The notes beneath the pieces are model-generated. The model searched no databases. It was given only the letters and a program-made list of their open reading frames with translations, and was not told where the DNA came from. From an uncultured Succinatimonas sp. (GTDB taxonomy: Bacteria; Pseudomonadota; Gammaproteobacteria; Enterobacterales; Succinivibrionaceae): a stretch of 45,194 nt of DNA. The stretch's first letter is position 1, and each line of letters starts with the position of its first letter. Made by a program: the position numbers and the translations under genes. Positions 8,215 through 18,637 of the stretch are shown here, one piece after another. The stretch covers positions 1 to 45,194 of the forward strand of contig CABQMD010000001.1 of assembly GCA_902465145.1 (NCBI GenBank). Direction: 5' to 3'.

Positions 8215-11200
8215 TTAAGCACTATAACCTACTTTTACGCTGTCTTGTCCGGATAATTCACGGATCCCGTCTATAAGTTCATCAGAAGGAATAAATACAT
8301 AGTTACCCATAAGATCCATTTTTTTATTCCCTATGGTTAACTTAAGCGAGCATCCTTCGCCTACCTCTTGAGGATTTTCGGCGTTGCGTTTGCGTATGGC
8401 AAGTTCTTCTCGACTTATGCGGTTATTTGCCAATATGTTTTCAATTCTTTCTGCGTTATCTGTAAAAATCTTTTCTGAAAAACAAAGGGTCAGAGACTTT
8501 GCATTGCATATGCGCAGATCCTCTAAGGAATACAGATCCTGTACGCGAGATTTGAGCAGACCGTCTTCGCCTACTGAAAGTAAGGCTGATACAACCAAAA
8601 TCAAAGGAGCATTTTGTCCTTCAGCTTCCTGCTTGATGCCGCGTCCTCGTTTTGCTTTGTTGTGTTTTTCACGTTCTGCAACTATGTCTTCAAAACGTTT
8701 TGCAGAGCGGGAAAACAGTGCTATTTCAAAAGTAGAAGTACTGTCATCCAAAGTAATAACGTAAAACTTTGAACCGTCTCCTTTTTTGGAGAGTTTGATT
8801 ACAATTGAGGTAACGACTCCTGCAAAGACCACGTGACGCGGGTGAGCCGGTGTTCCGGGTTGCATATTTTTGAACGTAAGTCCGCCGCAATAATGTACCA
8901 GTTCTGAACGGTACGCATTAATCGGATGTCCAGATAGATAAAGCCCCAAAAGATTCTTTTCGTAAAAAAGTCTGGTTTTATCACTCCAGTCACGAACGTT
9001 TGCATAATGAGGAGATGCGTTCTCTACTGAAGATGAGAAAAGATCGAATTGTCCTGAGGCCTGATCGTTTTCTTTTTGAATGGCATATTGCATTGCAGTC
9101 GGAATACTTGCCATCATGATGCCGCGCCCGGGACCTATGCTGTCCAAAGCACCGGCTTTGATCAATGCTTCAAGCATGCCTTTTGTTATAAATTCTTTAC
9201 CTACGCGGGAAACGAAATCGAAAAGATCGTGATAAGGACCGTGTTTGGCTCGCTCTTGAGCAAGACGGTTTACCAGAGGTTCTCCTATACCTTTGATTGC
9301 AGCGAAACCGTAAATAATATTTCCCTGTTCATCCACACCGAAGGCGTATTTGCCTTTATTTACATCAGGTGGGATAACTTTTACTCCTAAACGATCTGCT
9401 TCTGAGATATATGCTATGAGTTTTTCGGTTTTGAGACAGTCAGAAGTCATCATGGAAGCTAAAAATTCTGCAGGATAGTGTACCTTCAACCACAATGTCC
9501 ACCAAGCAACAATGGCATATGCCGCAGAGTGAGATTTGTTGAAACCGTATTCGGCAAATTGTTGTACCTGATTGAAAATTTTCATGGCGATGTCAACGTC
9601 TTTGCCTTTTTTCGCAGCACCGCGTTTGAATACGTCAACCTGAGCGTCCATTTCCGCTTTGATTTTTTTACCCATGGCTCGCCGCAGAATGTCAGCTCCG
9701 CCCAGTGAATATCCTGCTAAAACCTGAGCTATCTGCATGACTTGTTCTTGGTAAACGATTACTCCGTATGTCGAATCCAAAATAGGTTTTAAGTCCATAT
9801 CCTGAAAATCAGGTTGAGGATAGCATACGGGTTCACGGCCGTGTTTTCGTTCCACAAAGTGATCAACCATGCCGGATTTTAGAGGACCGGGACGATAAAG
9901 AGCTACCAAAGCGATCATGTCATCGATGCGATCCGGTTGCATTTTTCCTATGAGTTGACGCATTCCCGTGCTTTCAAGTTGGAATACTGCGGTTGTTTCG
10001 CATTGTTGTAACATGCTGTAAGATTCAGGATCTTCATAAGGGATCCCTTCTATAAGTAATGGCTCCAAACCTTGACGTTTGCGTTTTACGTCGATCATGG
10101 CTTTGGCTTCGTCGATGATTGTCAGGGTGGTAAGTCCCAAAAAGTCGAATTTAACTAGTCCGGCATGTTCGACATCTTTTTTGTCGTATTGAGTGATGGG
10201 ATTACGATCAGAATCCAACATTTCCGGCGCAAATTCGGTAATACGCGTAGGAGAGATCACTACACCGGCAGCATGTTTACCTATGCTACGGATCACACCT
10301 TCAAGTCTTCGTGAAACATTTACCAGTTCGATGTTTTCTTTGTCATCGTTGAGTTTTGCTGTTTCATAAAAATCTCGGAAATCCGGTGACAGCGGTTCGC
10401 AAGGGTTGCCTTTTTTATCTATTCCCAGAGCATCGTTGAAGGTGACTCCAGGTTTTTCGGGGATCATTTTGGTAATACGGCGGATCATTCCCAACGGTGT
10501 TCCCATGGCGCGACCTGCTCCCTGAATTGCAGCTTTGGGAGCTAAAGTACCAAAAGCTGCAATTTGCGACACTGAATCACGACCGTAATGATCTACAACA
10601 TGTTGCAATGTTAGTGCACGTTTTTTCTGACAAAAATCTATATCGAAATCCGGCATGGATACACGTTCAGGATTCAGGAAACGTTCGAACAGCAAATCAA
10701 AACGCATGGGATCGAAATCTGTGATCCGCAGTGCATACGCTACTAAAGATCCTCCTCCTGAGCCTCTCCCCGGACCTACTGGTACTCCGTGATCTTTGGA
10801 CCATTGAATAAATTCCATAACGATGAGGAAATATCCCGGAAAGTCCATTTTGATAATTACGTTAAGTTCAGTTTCCAGCCTTTCCTCATAGGCAGTGCGT
10901 TTGGCTTCGCGTTCTTTTTCGTCCGTAAATAAGAATTTCAGTCGCTTTTCAAGCCCGCGATGGGCTTCCATACGCAGGTAGTCAGCAGGGCTTAGTTTGC
11001 CGGTATCAAAATGCGGCAGGCGCGGAATATCCAATTGAATATCAACGTTGCAACGTTCTGCAATTGCACGCGTGTTGGCTAAGGCTTCAGGGAGATCTGA
11101 AAAAAGTTCCCGCATTTCCGCAGGACTTCTTAAATACTGTTGATCAGAATATTCTCTGATCACATTTTGATCACCGATTTGTACGCCGTTTTGAATGCAT

Positions 11201-11898
11201 ACTCTGATTTGATGAATGTATGCATCGGTAAGACCGTCTTCCGGAGTATCTTGCGGACCGAGTAAATAACGAGTGTCGTTTGAAGCTACGGGAGGAATAT
11301 TGTGTTTTAAACACAAATCGAGAGCCAGGCATTCAAAAGCGCTTTCACCGTTTCTTCCCGTACGTGTAATTTCCAAGCAGAAACGGTTTTCATAGTACTT
11401 TTTGTAAAAAGCCAGTCTCTCTTCGACACTTTCCATGTCGCCAACTTTTGCAAATGCAGCCAGATCACCGCGAAATCCGTTTAAAAGAATTAGACCTTCT
11501 GAATACGTAGCTAAATCGTCTAAAGTTGCCTGAACGTCAGCTACATTAGGACTATTGGTATCTAGCCAAGCGCGAGAGAGAATATCGTAAAGATTTTGTT
11601 TCCCAACGCGATCCATAGCTAATAAGGTAACCCAAAAGGGTTTGCAATTTTCATCGTTGCGACGGTCAACTACTTTTAAATCAGCTCCCATTATGGGTTT
11701 GATACCGGCGCTTTTGCAGGCATTGTAAAAACGGACAAAACCGGCAAGTGAGCACCAATCGGTAACTGCAATAGCCGGAATGTGCAGTTTTGATGCTCTT
11801 TTAACTATTGGGCCTACGTTTTCCAAACCGTCATTGATGGAATAACACGAATGTACGTGCAGCGGAATGTAATCCAAATCCTGTGCGTGTGTGTCCAT
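8215..11898 (-). CDS. dnaE: DNA polymerase III alpha subunit
   Basis: This is the replicative polymerase catalytic subunit. It has an N-terminal PHP domain starting with IPLHVHSCYS, a palm with GPGRGSGGGSLVAYAL (about residue 380) and the catalytic aspartates in MPDFDIDFC (about 416). FQLESTGM, LYRPGPL and EYGFNKSHSAAYA follow, then the C-terminal OB region. I place the start at 11898, not the ATG 27 nt upstream. GAGG precedes 11898 at good spacing, while the upstream ATG overlaps a TATAAT-like promoter box (11924-11929). The resulting 1227 residues exceed the 1160 of E. coli, partly from the stretch near EKHNKAKRGRG. It is not in an lpxB-type operon here but stands alone after the pgi terminator. 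Confidence 0.96.
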   Translation of the reverse strand: MDTHAQDLDYIPLHVHSCYSINDGLENVGPIVKRASKLHIPAIAVTDWCSLAGFVRFYNACKSAGIKPIMGADLKVVDRRNDENCKPFWVTLLAMDRVGKQNLYDILSRAWLDTNSPNVADVQATLDDLATYSEGLILLNGFRGDLAAFAKVGDMESVEERLAFYKKYYENRFCLEITRTGRNGESAFECLALDLCLKHNIPPVASNDTRYLLGPQDTPEDGLTDAYIHQIRVCIQNGVQIGDQNVIREYSDQQYLRSPAEMRELFSDLPEALANTRAIAERCNVDIQLDIPRLPHFDTGKLSPADYLRMEAHRGLEKRLKFLFTDEKEREAKRTAYEERLETELNVIIKMDFPGYFLIVMEFIQWSKDHGVPVGPGRGSGGGSLVAYALRITDFDPMRFDLLFERFLNPERVSMPDFDIDFCQKKRALTLQHVVDHYGRDSVSQIAAFGTLAPKAAIQGAGRAMGTPLGMIRRITKMIPEKPGVTFNDALGIDKKGNPCEPLSPDFRDFYETAKLNDDKENIELVNVSRRLEGVIRSIGKHAAGVVISPTRITEFAPEMLDSDRNPITQYDKKDVEHAGLVKFDFLGLTTLTIIDEAKAMIDVKRKRQGLEPLLIEGIPYEDPESYSMLQQCETTAVFQLESTGMRQLIGKMQPDRIDDMIALVALYRPGPLKSGMVDHFVERKHGREPVCYPQPDFQDMDLKPILDSTYGVIVYQEQVMQIAQVLAGYSLGGADILRRAMGKKIKAEMDAQVDVFKRGAAKKGKDVDIAMKIFNQVQQFAEYGFNKSHSAAYAIVAWWTLWLKVHYPAEFLASMMTSDCLKTEKLIAYISEADRLGVKVIPPDVNKGKYAFGVDEQGNIIYGFAAIKGIGEPLVNRLAQERAKHGPYHDLFDFVSRVGKEFITKGMLEALIKAGALDSIGPGRGIMMASIPTAMQYAIQKENDQASGQFDLFSSSVENASPHYANVRDWSDKTRLFYEKNLLGLYLSGHPINAYRSELVHYCGGLTFKNMQPGTPAHPRHVVFAGVVTSIVIKLSKKGDGSKFYVITLDDSTSTFEIALFSRSAKRFEDIVAEREKHNKAKRGRGIKQEAEGQNAPLILVVSALLSVGEDGLLKSRVQDLYSLEDLRICNAKSLTLCFSEKIFTDNAERIENILANNRISREELAIRKRNAENPQEVGEGCSLKLTIGNKKMDLMGNYVFIPSDELIDGIRELSGQDSVKVGYSA

Positions 11899-11923
11899 AG
11901 ATACCTCGTTAAGAATGGAAAAC

Positions 11924-11929
11924 ATTATA
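11924..11929 (-). promoter_or_regulatory. Probable dnaE promoter -10 box
   Basis: TATAAT lies on the minus strand 25 nt before the preferred dnaE ATG. No good -35 hexamer is visible at 16-18 nt, so the element may be weak or need an activator. Its position argues against the upstream in-frame ATG at 11925 being used. Confidence 0.4.
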
Positions 11930-11973
11930 AAAAGTTGAGCAGGAAGAAAGATTCTTCTATGAAAGAATTATTG

Positions 11974-12000
11974 AAAAAAAAAGCAGACCCAATGGCCTGC
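11974..12000 (-). terminator. Intrinsic terminator of pgi
   Basis: On the minus strand, GCAGGCC and GGTCTGC pair (one G-T) around ATTG and are followed by nine T residues. It lies 28 nt after the pgi stop and separates pgi from dnaE. Confidence 0.9.
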
Positions 12001-12028
12001 CTTTTGTTAACTAATTGATTTTGATGTT

Positions 12029-13684
12029 TTAGCGCATACTCTTGTAAGCGTTGATCAGACCGTTAGTTGAACTGTCATGAGAGGAGATCTTTTCCTCGGA
12101 AGTAAGTTCGGGAATGATCTTCATTGCCAATTGTTTTCCAAGTTCCACACCGAACTGGTCGAAGGTGTAGATATTGAGAATGGAACCTTGTACGAAGATT
12201 TTGTGTTCATACATAGCTACCAAGATACCTAGCATACGAGGAGTGATTTCCTTGACCAGAATCGAGTTGGTAGGACGGTTTCCGCGGAAGACTTTGAAAG
12301 GTACTACATCTTTGTATATCTTCTCTGGGATACCTTTTGCCTCGAATTCTGCGATTACTTCTTTCTTGTTCTTACCAAAAGCCAGAGCTTCGGTTTGAGC
12401 AAAGAAGTTTGAAATCAATTTTATGTGGTGATCGCCGACAGGGTTGTGGGTAATGGCCGGAACTATGAAGTCGCAAGGAACGACTTTTGTGCCCTGATGA
12501 ATGAGCTGATAGAAAGCGTGCTGGCCGTTGGTACCAGGCTCGCCCCAAATAATTGGACCTGTCTGATAATCGGTAATTTTCTTTCCGTCGCGGTCAACCG
12601 ATTTTCCGTTTGATTCCATGTTACCCTGCTGGAAATAGGCGGGGAAACGGGCCATGTATTGGTCATAAGGCAAAATGGCTTCAGTTTCAAAACCGTAGAA
12701 ATCGTTATACCAAATGCCAATCAAAGCGAGGAGAACGGAAATATTCTTTTCAAAAGGAGTATTGCGGAAATATTCATCGTATTCGTATCCGCCTTTTAAG
12801 AATTGCTCGAAATTATCGTAGCCGCAGGCCAAAGCTATGGACAAACCGATAGCTGACCAAGATGAATAACGGCCTCCGACCCAGTCCCAAAATTCGAACA
12901 TATTTTCAGGATCTATGCCAAACTCGGTTACGGCTTTTGTATTGGTTGAGAGGGCTACGAAATGCTTGGCAACTGCTTTTTCGTCTTTTGCGCTCTTTAA
13001 GAACCAATCGCGAGCTGTATGAGCATTGGTCATGGTTTCCAAAGTAGTGAAGGTTTTAGAAGCGATCAGGAATAACGTTGTCTCAGGATCACATTCTTTG
13101 AGAGTTTCAACAATGTGGGTACCGTCAATGTTGGAAACAAAATGAGCTTTTAGTCTGCTGTGATAGGGGGTCAGGGCCATGGTGATCATTACAGGACCCA
13201 AATCGGAGCCACCTATGCCGATGTTGACAACGTCGGTGATCTCCTTGCCTGTATATCCTTTCCATTCACCTGAGATCACTTTGTTACAGAAAGTTTTCAT
13301 TTTTTCCTGAACTTTCTTTACGTCAGGCATGACGTCTTTACCGTCGACGTAAACAGGATTTCCTGAGAAATTGCGTAATGCCGTATGTAAAACGGCGCGA
13401 TTTTCTGTCCTGTTGATTTTTTCACCGTTGAACATGGCTTCAATATTGTCTTTAAGTTTGGTTTCCGAAGCCAGTTCCAACAGTAAAGAAAGAGTTTCTT
13501 CGTCGATGATATTTTTGGAGAAATCTACCAGCATATCTCCGTTGGCAGCTGTAAGGTGGAATTTGTCAAAACGGGCTTTGTCCTCTTTGAACAGTTCCTT
13601 AATGGTTCTGTCTTTTGTGTGCTCGTAATGTTTGGTGAGTTTTTTCCAAGCTTTGGTCTGTGTAGGGTCGATGTTGTGGAACAT
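12029..13684 (-). CDS. pgi: Glucose-6-phosphate isomerase
   Basis: The 551-residue enzyme interconverts glucose-6-phosphate and fructose-6-phosphate in glycolysis, and the latter also feeds GlmS in this window. The sequence matches E. coli-type Pgi throughout: [13 protein letters not shown] at the start, [29 protein letters not shown], the signature [30 protein letters not shown], and the end [15 protein letters not shown] with the catalytic Lys region GVELGKQLA. The frame is open for 31 further codons upstream, but AGGAG precedes the ATG at 13684 and the E. coli protein (549 residues) begins at the same place. The gene is monocistronic, with a clear terminator. Confidence 0.97.
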   Translation of the reverse strand: MFHNIDPTQTKAWKKLTKHYEHTKDRTIKELFKEDKARFDKFHLTAANGDMLVDFSKNIIDEETLSLLLELASETKLKDNIEAMFNGEKINRTENRAVLHTALRNFSGNPVYVDGKDVMPDVKKVQEKMKTFCNKVISGEWKGYTGKEITDVVNIGIGGSDLGPVMITMALTPYHSRLKAHFVSNIDGTHIVETLKECDPETTLFLIASKTFTTLETMTNAHTARDWFLKSAKDEKAVAKHFVALSTNTKAVTEFGIDPENMFEFWDWVGGRYSSWSAIGLSIALACGYDNFEQFLKGGYEYDEYFRNTPFEKNISVLLALIGIWYNDFYGFETEAILPYDQYMARFPAYFQQGNMESNGKSVDRDGKKITDYQTGPIIWGEPGTNGQHAFYQLIHQGTKVVPCDFIVPAITHNPVGDHHIKLISNFFAQTEALAFGKNKKEVIAEFEAKGIPEKIYKDVVPFKVFRGNRPTNSILVKEITPRMLGILVAMYEHKIFVQGSILNIYTFDQFGVELGKQLAMKIIPELTSEEKISSHDSSTNGLINAYKSMR

Positions 13685-13703
13685 ACGTTTTCTCCTGAAG
13701 TCT

Positions 13704-13752
13704 TCTTCAATTTTTGAAGCAGGCGCAAATGCGCCATTATCTGGAGATAATA
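13704..13752 (-). promoter_or_regulatory. Three small hairpins in the pgi leader
   Basis: Just upstream of the pgi ribosome site are three adjacent perfect inverted repeats: CTTCAA/TTGAAG (13704-13718), GGCGCA/TGCGCC (13722-13735) and ATTATCT/AGATAAT (about 13736-13751). Together they could fold the 5' untranslated leader or stabilise the mRNA. Whether they lie inside the transcript is not known, since no convincing promoter was found. Confidence 0.4.
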
Positions 13753-13877
13753 ATACAAGACTTGTGTTAAGTCTCACAGTAAAGATGCTTGTTTTGGTAA
13801 TTTGAAATGCGGCAATCCTTACAATTGGGACAACTATATTCTTAATTGTGAATTACATAAAATCAGAAAAAAAGGCT

Positions 13878-14828
13878 TTACTGGTAAGTTTGGATAAGGG
13901 TATCGCTTATTCTTCTGCGAGTAAGATCCGGTTCAAAACTAGGGGCAATTCTCTTTGCAACCGAGAGTACTGCTTGTATGCGGGGATCCTGTTCGTTTGT
14001 TTTAAGACAACACAAAGCTACGCGGAAATCAGCCCAAGGCAATTCTTTTAAAATAAAAACATCGTTTCTGAAAGGGGAAATGTCATACACAAGGCGTGGA
14101 ACAACGGAAATACCAAATCCCAATGCTGTAAGGCTTACTATGCCTTCATGTCCGGCGACTTCAGAATATATATGAGGCTTTACATCCTGAGAAGAAAACC
14201 ATTTTTCAACCTCATATCGTAACTGACCTCCTTCCGGCATGACAAAAGGTATTCTGTTTAGATCGTATGTTGAGAAATCGTTCCCAGCACCATCAAATCG
14301 CGGTTTTTTGGGGGCAATTAAAATAAGAGGGAAGGTTACCAAATCTACGTAGGAAATGGTGTCGGAAATTTCACTTGGTAGAGCACTAATGGCAAAATCC
14401 AACGATTTTTCCTCTGTCAGGCGTGTTATAGATTCGGCAGGATCACCTGTTTCAATTTTTATTTCAAGATTCGGTGCGGTTAAATGAAGTTCGTTAAGCA
14501 ATCTCGGAATAAACATATAGCAGGCAGTTACCGAGCAAAAAATACGTATGGTTCCGCTGACAGCATCTGGATCGCTATGTAAAGTGTTTTCCAAATCGGC
14601 ATATTCGCTTAAGGTTTTTCTGGCAAAACGTTCGAATTTACGACCGGCTTCCGTTATAAAAATTCCTTTCTTGTCTCTTATACACAGCTTTGTGTTTAAT
14701 TCTTCTTCTAGTTTGTTGAGAGTACGACTTAATGTGGAAGGACTGACATGACATAACGAAGCTGTTCTAGTCAGATTTGAGGTTTCGCAAAGTCTGAGAA
14801 AAGTCGCGGCATCTTTTAGATCTAGCAC
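13878..14828 (-). CDS. ilvY: LysR-type activator of ilvC
   Basis: The N-terminal winged helix-turn-helix covers about residues 1-65 (LDLKDAATFLRL, then HVSPSTLSRTLNKLEEEL). The C-terminal effector domain includes SGTIRIFCSVTACY, which matches E. coli IlvY (SGELHIFCSVTAAY). IlvY activates ilvC when acetolactate or acetohydroxybutyrate accumulates. The gene is divergent from ilvC, as in enterobacteria. I choose the GTG at 14828 because AAGGA lies 9 nt upstream and the protein then begins exactly where E. coli IlvY does. The longer TTG-start reading would run through the operator. That gives 316 residues against 297, with the surplus at the C-terminus. Confidence 0.9.
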   Translation of the reverse strand: MLDLKDAATFLRLCETSNLTRTASLCHVSPSTLSRTLNKLEEELNTKLCIRDKKGIFITEAGRKFERFARKTLSEYADLENTLHSDPDAVSGTIRIFCSVTACYMFIPRLLNELHLTAPNLEIKIETGDPAESITRLTEEKSLDFAISALPSEISDTISYVDLVTFPLILIAPKKPRFDGAGNDFSTYDLNRIPFVMPEGGQLRYEVEKWFSSQDVKPHIYSEVAGHEGIVSLTALGFGISVVPRLVYDISPFRNDVFILKELPWADFRVALCCLKTNEQDPRIQAVLSVAKRIAPSFEPDLTRRRISDTLIQTYQ

Positions 14829-14866
14829 CTTGGGCAGTCCTTCTTTATGTAGTAAAGATAATATTG

Positions 14867-14883
14867 ATTGCGTAATCTGCAAT
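14867..14883. promoter_or_regulatory. Candidate IlvY operator
   Basis: A perfect inverted repeat ATTGC-N7-GCAAT lies in the ilvY-ilvC gap. It has the T-N11-A form of LysR boxes and the TTGC/GCAA arms expected for IlvY sites. It is about 40 bp upstream of the ilvC -10 box, suiting an activator, and only 38 bp before the ilvY start, suiting autoregulation. I could not see a clear second tandem operator. Confidence 0.65.
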
Positions 14884-14920
14884 ACTTAATAAATTATATT
14901 CCACTTTCTAAAAAATCTGC

Positions 14921-14926
14921 TATGAT
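14921..14926 (+). promoter_or_regulatory. ilvC -10 box
   Basis: TATGAT is 60 nt before the ilvC ATG. The matching -35 position (14898-14903, ATTCCA) is poor, as expected for a promoter needing IlvY. GGAAGGG at 14972-14978 serves as ribosome site. Confidence 0.5.
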
Positions 14927-14985
14927 GATTTCACCTTTTTTAAAGGAACAGATTTTTTTGATGATGAAACTGGAAGGGTTTAAAA

Positions 14986-16470
14986 ATGTCCCAGAATTAT
15001 TTCAATACTCTTAATCTGCGCCAAAAGCTGGCTCAGTTGGGTTGTTGCGAATTGATGGATCGTGCTGAATTTTCAGACGGTTGCAATTTCCTCAAAGGAA
15101 AGAAAGTTGTAATCATAGGTTGCGGCGCACAGGGCCTTAATCAGGGTCTGAATCTGCGCGATTCTGGCTTGGATGTTTCTTATGCTTTGCGTCAGGCTGC
15201 TATAGACGAGAAGAGAGCTTCTTTCAAGCGTGCCACTGATAATGGTTTCAAAGTCGGTACTTATGAACAGGTTATTCCTACTGCCGATTTGGTTATAAAC
15301 CTTACTCCTGATAAGCAGCACGAAAATGTAGTTAACGCAGTTCAGCCTTTGATGAAGACCGGCGCAGCATTAGGATATTCTCACGGTTTCAACATCGTTG
15401 AACTCGGTATGCAGGTTCGTAAAGATTTGACTGTGATCATGGTTGCTCCTAAAGCCCCTGGTACTGAAGTTCGTGAAGAGTATCGTCGCGGATTTGGTGT
15501 TCCTATGCTGTTGGCGGTTCACCCTGAAAATGATCCCAACGGTGAAGGTTGGGCTTTTGCTAAAGCATGGGCTGCTGGTTTAGGCGGTGATCGTGCAGGT
15601 TGTTTGCGTTCATCTTTCGTTGCCGAAGTGAAATCCGATCTGATGGGCGAACAAACCATTTTGTGCGGCGTATTGCAGGCTGCTACCGTAGTTATGTACG
15701 ATCGTATGGTTGAGTTGGGTATGGATGCGGCTTATGCTTGCAAGCTGTTGCAGTACGGTTGGGAAACCACCTGTGAAGCTTTGAAGCAGGGCGGTATTAC
15801 CAATATGCTTGATCGTCTGTCTAATCCTGCCAAGATTAAAGCATATTACCTTGCTGAAGAACTCAAGGGTATGTGGAAGGATTTATATCTTAAGCACATG
15901 GACGATATTGAGAGCGGTGAGTTCTCACGCGTCATGATGGAGGATTGGGCCAACAGTGACGTCAAGTTGCATACTTGGAGAGAGAATTTTGCTAAGTGTG
16001 CATTTGAGAACGCCCCTAAGTGCGATACCAAGATCTCAGAGCAGGAATATTTCGATAAGAATATTCTTATGATTGCTTTTGCCAAGGCCGGTATCGAATT
16101 GGCATTTGAGACTATGACTAAGTCAGGCATTTATCCTGAATCAGCATATTATGAGTCTCTTCATGAGTTGCCTCTGATTGCCAACACCATCGCTCGTCGC
16201 CGTCTCTATGAGATGAACGTGGTTATTTCTGATACTGCCGAATACGGCAACTATCTCTTTGCTAACGCTGCTATTCCCATGTTGAAGGACTTTATGGCCA
16301 GACAGGATCTTGATGTCGAGGGTAAAGGACTGGATGGAGATAATAGCGTTGACAATATTGAACTCATTAAGATCAATGATGCCATCCGTAACCATCCTAT
16401 TGAAGTCGTGGGTCGTAAACTGCGTGCTTATATGTCGGATATGAAGGAAATTACCGTAGGTAATAACTGA
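14986..16470 (+). CDS. ilvC: Ketol-acid reductoisomerase, class II (long form)
   Basis: IlvC isomerises and reduces acetolactate and acetohydroxybutyrate with NADPH and Mg2+ in valine and isoleucine synthesis. The N-terminal Rossmann domain shows [19 protein letters not shown] (about residues 40-58), followed by SYALRQAAI, whose arginine normally contacts the NADPH phosphate. The C-terminal knotted helical domain is duplicated, making 494 residues, typical of the enterobacterial class II enzyme (491) rather than the 330-residue class [12 protein letters not shown] supplies the metal-binding acidic residues. Codon choice looks biased as in highly expressed genes. It is monocistronic, under IlvY, with a strong terminator. 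Confidence 0.97.
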   Translation: MSQNYFNTLNLRQKLAQLGCCELMDRAEFSDGCNFLKGKKVVIIGCGAQGLNQGLNLRDSGLDVSYALRQAAIDEKRASFKRATDNGFKVGTYEQVIPTADLVINLTPDKQHENVVNAVQPLMKTGAALGYSHGFNIVELGMQVRKDLTVIMVAPKAPGTEVREEYRRGFGVPMLLAVHPENDPNGEGWAFAKAWAAGLGGDRAGCLRSSFVAEVKSDLMGEQTILCGVLQAATVVMYDRMVELGMDAAYACKLLQYGWETTCEALKQGGITNMLDRLSNPAKIKAYYLAEELKGMWKDLYLKHMDDIESGEFSRVMMEDWANSDVKLHTWRENFAKCAFENAPKCDTKISEQEYFDKNILMIAFAKAGIELAFETMTKSGIYPESAYYESLHELPLIANTIARRRLYEMNVVISDTAEYGNYLFANAAIPMLKDFMARQDLDVEGKGLDGDNSVDNIELIKINDAIRNHPIEVVGRKLRAYMSDMKEITVGNN

Positions 16471-16495
16471 TTTACGGTATTAAATTCAAAAGAGA

Positions 16496-16531
16496 AGCGT
16501 TTACGTTACAAAAGCGTAAGCGCTTTTTTTT
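16496..16531 (+). terminator. Intrinsic terminator of ilvC
   Basis: AGCGTTTACG (16496-16505) pairs with CGTAAGCGCT (16515-16524), with one G-T pair and a 9-nt loop, and runs into eight T residues. Confidence 0.92.
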
Positions 16532-16584
16532 ATACAAGCTAATCTGCGCACGGGTAGTTTTTTCAGCGTTGATTGATATGGTAA

Positions 16585-18636
16585 TTACAGCATGTGATTT
16601 AATTTATTAAGACGGCGGATAGCTTCTGTAACGGATGCTAAGTTGTCTTCTTTTGAAGGCCCCGGCATTTTACCTAAACGGTACCACTCTATATCCTCTT
16701 TGGGCATTTCGTAGAGAAAGCGGCTGGGTGTTCCCATTTTTATTTCAGATGTGGGATCCTGAATTCTCATTTTTCGCTGCCGACACAAAAGAATGGACAG
16801 CTCGCGACGGGCACGAGTTATGCCGACGTAACAAAGACGCCTTTCTTCTTCAATACCGCCTTCAACATCGAGGCTGTTGCGATGCGGTAATATTCCCTCT
16901 TCGGCTCCGACCAAAAATACATAAGGAAATTCCAAGCCTTTTGATGCGTGCAAAGTCATAAGTTGTACCGCGTCAAGCTCAGTATTGCTATCATTGTTTC
17001 GGTCCATTATTTCTCTTAGTCCGAGTTTATCTACAGCCTCAATAAAGTTAAGATGTTCTCGATCGTTGCGACCGCAAATCAGTTCTTCTATCCATTGCAT
17101 CAATGAACGTACACTGCGTATTTTAAAATCTGCGGCTGCCTCACTTTCGGTACTGACCTTTAGATAAGTTTCATAGTTAATACGGGCAAGCAGAGTTTTG
17201 GCAAGATTGAGATCTTGTTTGGCAATGAGCATTTGTCTTAGGTTGGTAACCAAAATAACGAAATTGCCAACGGCCTGCATCTGTTTTGGAGATAAATCTT
17301 TGGTAATGATGTTAGAGAGCATGCTGTCGTAAAGAGATTTTCCCGAAGCCTTGGCGTAACCAGAGATCACTCCTATACTTTCGGCTCCTATTCCTCGACG
17401 AGGAACATTGATGATGCGTAGCAAGGCTGCATCGTCTCTCGGGTTGCATAAAACACGACACCAAGCCATGATATCTTTTACTTCTTGTTGCTCAAAAAAG
17501 CTTGAGCCTCCGGTGATTACGCAGGGAATGTGATTTTCACGGAATATTTTTTCGATGGTGCGAGACTGAAAATTGCTACGATAGAGTACGGCATAATCAT
17601 GGAATGCGGTATGATGGTGGTAACGATGTCTGAATAGCAGTTCGGCAATGCGAGATGCTTCATCTTCTTCTGTTCCGGTTTCAATGATCTGTATTTTTTC
17701 ACCGTTACCTAAAGAAGTATGCAGGGTCTTTGTGAAGATATGTTGGTTGTTTGATATAAGTTCGTTTGCGCAGTGCAGTATGTGTCCTGTTGAACGGTAA
17801 TTTTCTTCAAGCTTTATAACTTTTAGATTAGGGTAATCTTCAGCCAGCATGCGAATGTTTTCCGGTCTGGCTCCACGCCACGAATAAATGGATTGATCGT
17901 CGTCTCCTACTACGGTAAAACATTGATGGGAATCGGTAAGAAGTTTCAGCAGTTGATACTGATTTTCGTTAGTATCCTGATATTCATCTACCAGCATATA
18001 ACGGTACTGGTTTTGCCATCTTGTTTTGAAATTCTCATCATTTAACAGTTTACTGGTAACTTGATAAATAAGATCTTCAAAATCAACGGCATTGCATGCT
18101 TTTAGATAGCGTTCATAAAGACTATAAGCTAATGCAATCCAAGAGCGATTATCTGTTTTGGCAAGATCTTCTGGGGATTTTAATGCAGATTTCCAAAGAG
18201 AAATTTGTGTTGAAGCAGTTTCAGATAGCGATTTGCAACTTTGCTCTGTCAACAGCTGAGGAAATTCATCTTTAATGATGTCTCCCAGAATTTTTTGCTG
18301 ATCGTATTGGTCAAACAGCGAAAAATTACGTCCCAGACCGAAAACAGTGTGATCTTTTCTAATTATGGAAAGTCCAAGTGAATGAAAAGTGGAGATAGTC
18401 AGACGTTTGGCAATATCATTGCCCAGATCTCCTGCCACGCGTTCGCGCATTTCAGCAGCGGCTTTGTTGGTAAAGGTTACTGCACAGATGCTTTCTGGGC
18501 TAAAAGCCTTATCGCATACAAGCGAGGTGATTTTTGATGTAATGACACGAGTCTTACCAGAACCTGCCCCTGCTAATACCAGGCATGGTCCGTTAGTATA
18601 GGCCACGGCTTCACGCTGAGCTTCGTTTAATTGCAT
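16585..18636 (-). CDS. rep: Rep-type superfamily 1 DNA helicase
   Basis: This is a 3'-5' ATP-dependent helicase that helps replication forks pass protein blocks. It has the full UvrD/Rep motif set: Walker A AGAGSGKT (about 22-29), TFTNKAAAEM, STFHSLG, LVDEYQDTN with Walker B, VVGDDDQSIYSWRGA, LEENYRS, LMTLHASKGLEFPYVF, and YVGITRARREL. It starts MQLNEAQREAV and has 683 residues, closest to Rep (E. coli 673) rather than UvrD (720), and lacks the long UvrD C-terminal tail. Unusually it follows the primase-like gene by a single base, implying coupled expression with it. Confidence 0.92.
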   Translation of the reverse strand: MQLNEAQREAVAYTNGPCLVLAGAGSGKTRVITSKITSLVCDKAFSPESICAVTFTNKAAAEMRERVAGDLGNDIAKRLTISTFHSLGLSIIRKDHTVFGLGRNFSLFDQYDQQKILGDIIKDEFPQLLTEQSCKSLSETASTQISLWKSALKSPEDLAKTDNRSWIALAYSLYERYLKACNAVDFEDLIYQVTSKLLNDENFKTRWQNQYRYMLVDEYQDTNENQYQLLKLLTDSHQCFTVVGDDDQSIYSWRGARPENIRMLAEDYPNLKVIKLEENYRSTGHILHCANELISNNQHIFTKTLHTSLGNGEKIQIIETGTEEDEASRIAELLFRHRYHHHTAFHDYAVLYRSNFQSRTIEKIFRENHIPCVITGGSSFFEQQEVKDIMAWCRVLCNPRDDAALLRIINVPRRGIGAESIGVISGYAKASGKSLYDSMLSNIITKDLSPKQMQAVGNFVILVTNLRQMLIAKQDLNLAKTLLARINYETYLKVSTESEAAADFKIRSVRSLMQWIEELICGRNDREHLNFIEAVDKLGLREIMDRNNDSNTELDAVQLMTLHASKGLEFPYVFLVGAEEGILPHRNSLDVEGGIEEERRLCYVGITRARRELSILLCRQRKMRIQDPTSEIKMGTPSRFLYEMPKEDIEWYRLGKMPGPSKEDNLASVTEAIRRLNKLNHML

Positions 18637-18637
18637 A

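Noticed and set aside
13685-13777. 31-residue N-terminal extension of Pgi
   Set aside because: The ATG at 13684 has AGGAG and aligns with E. coli Pgi; the extension spans leader hairpins.
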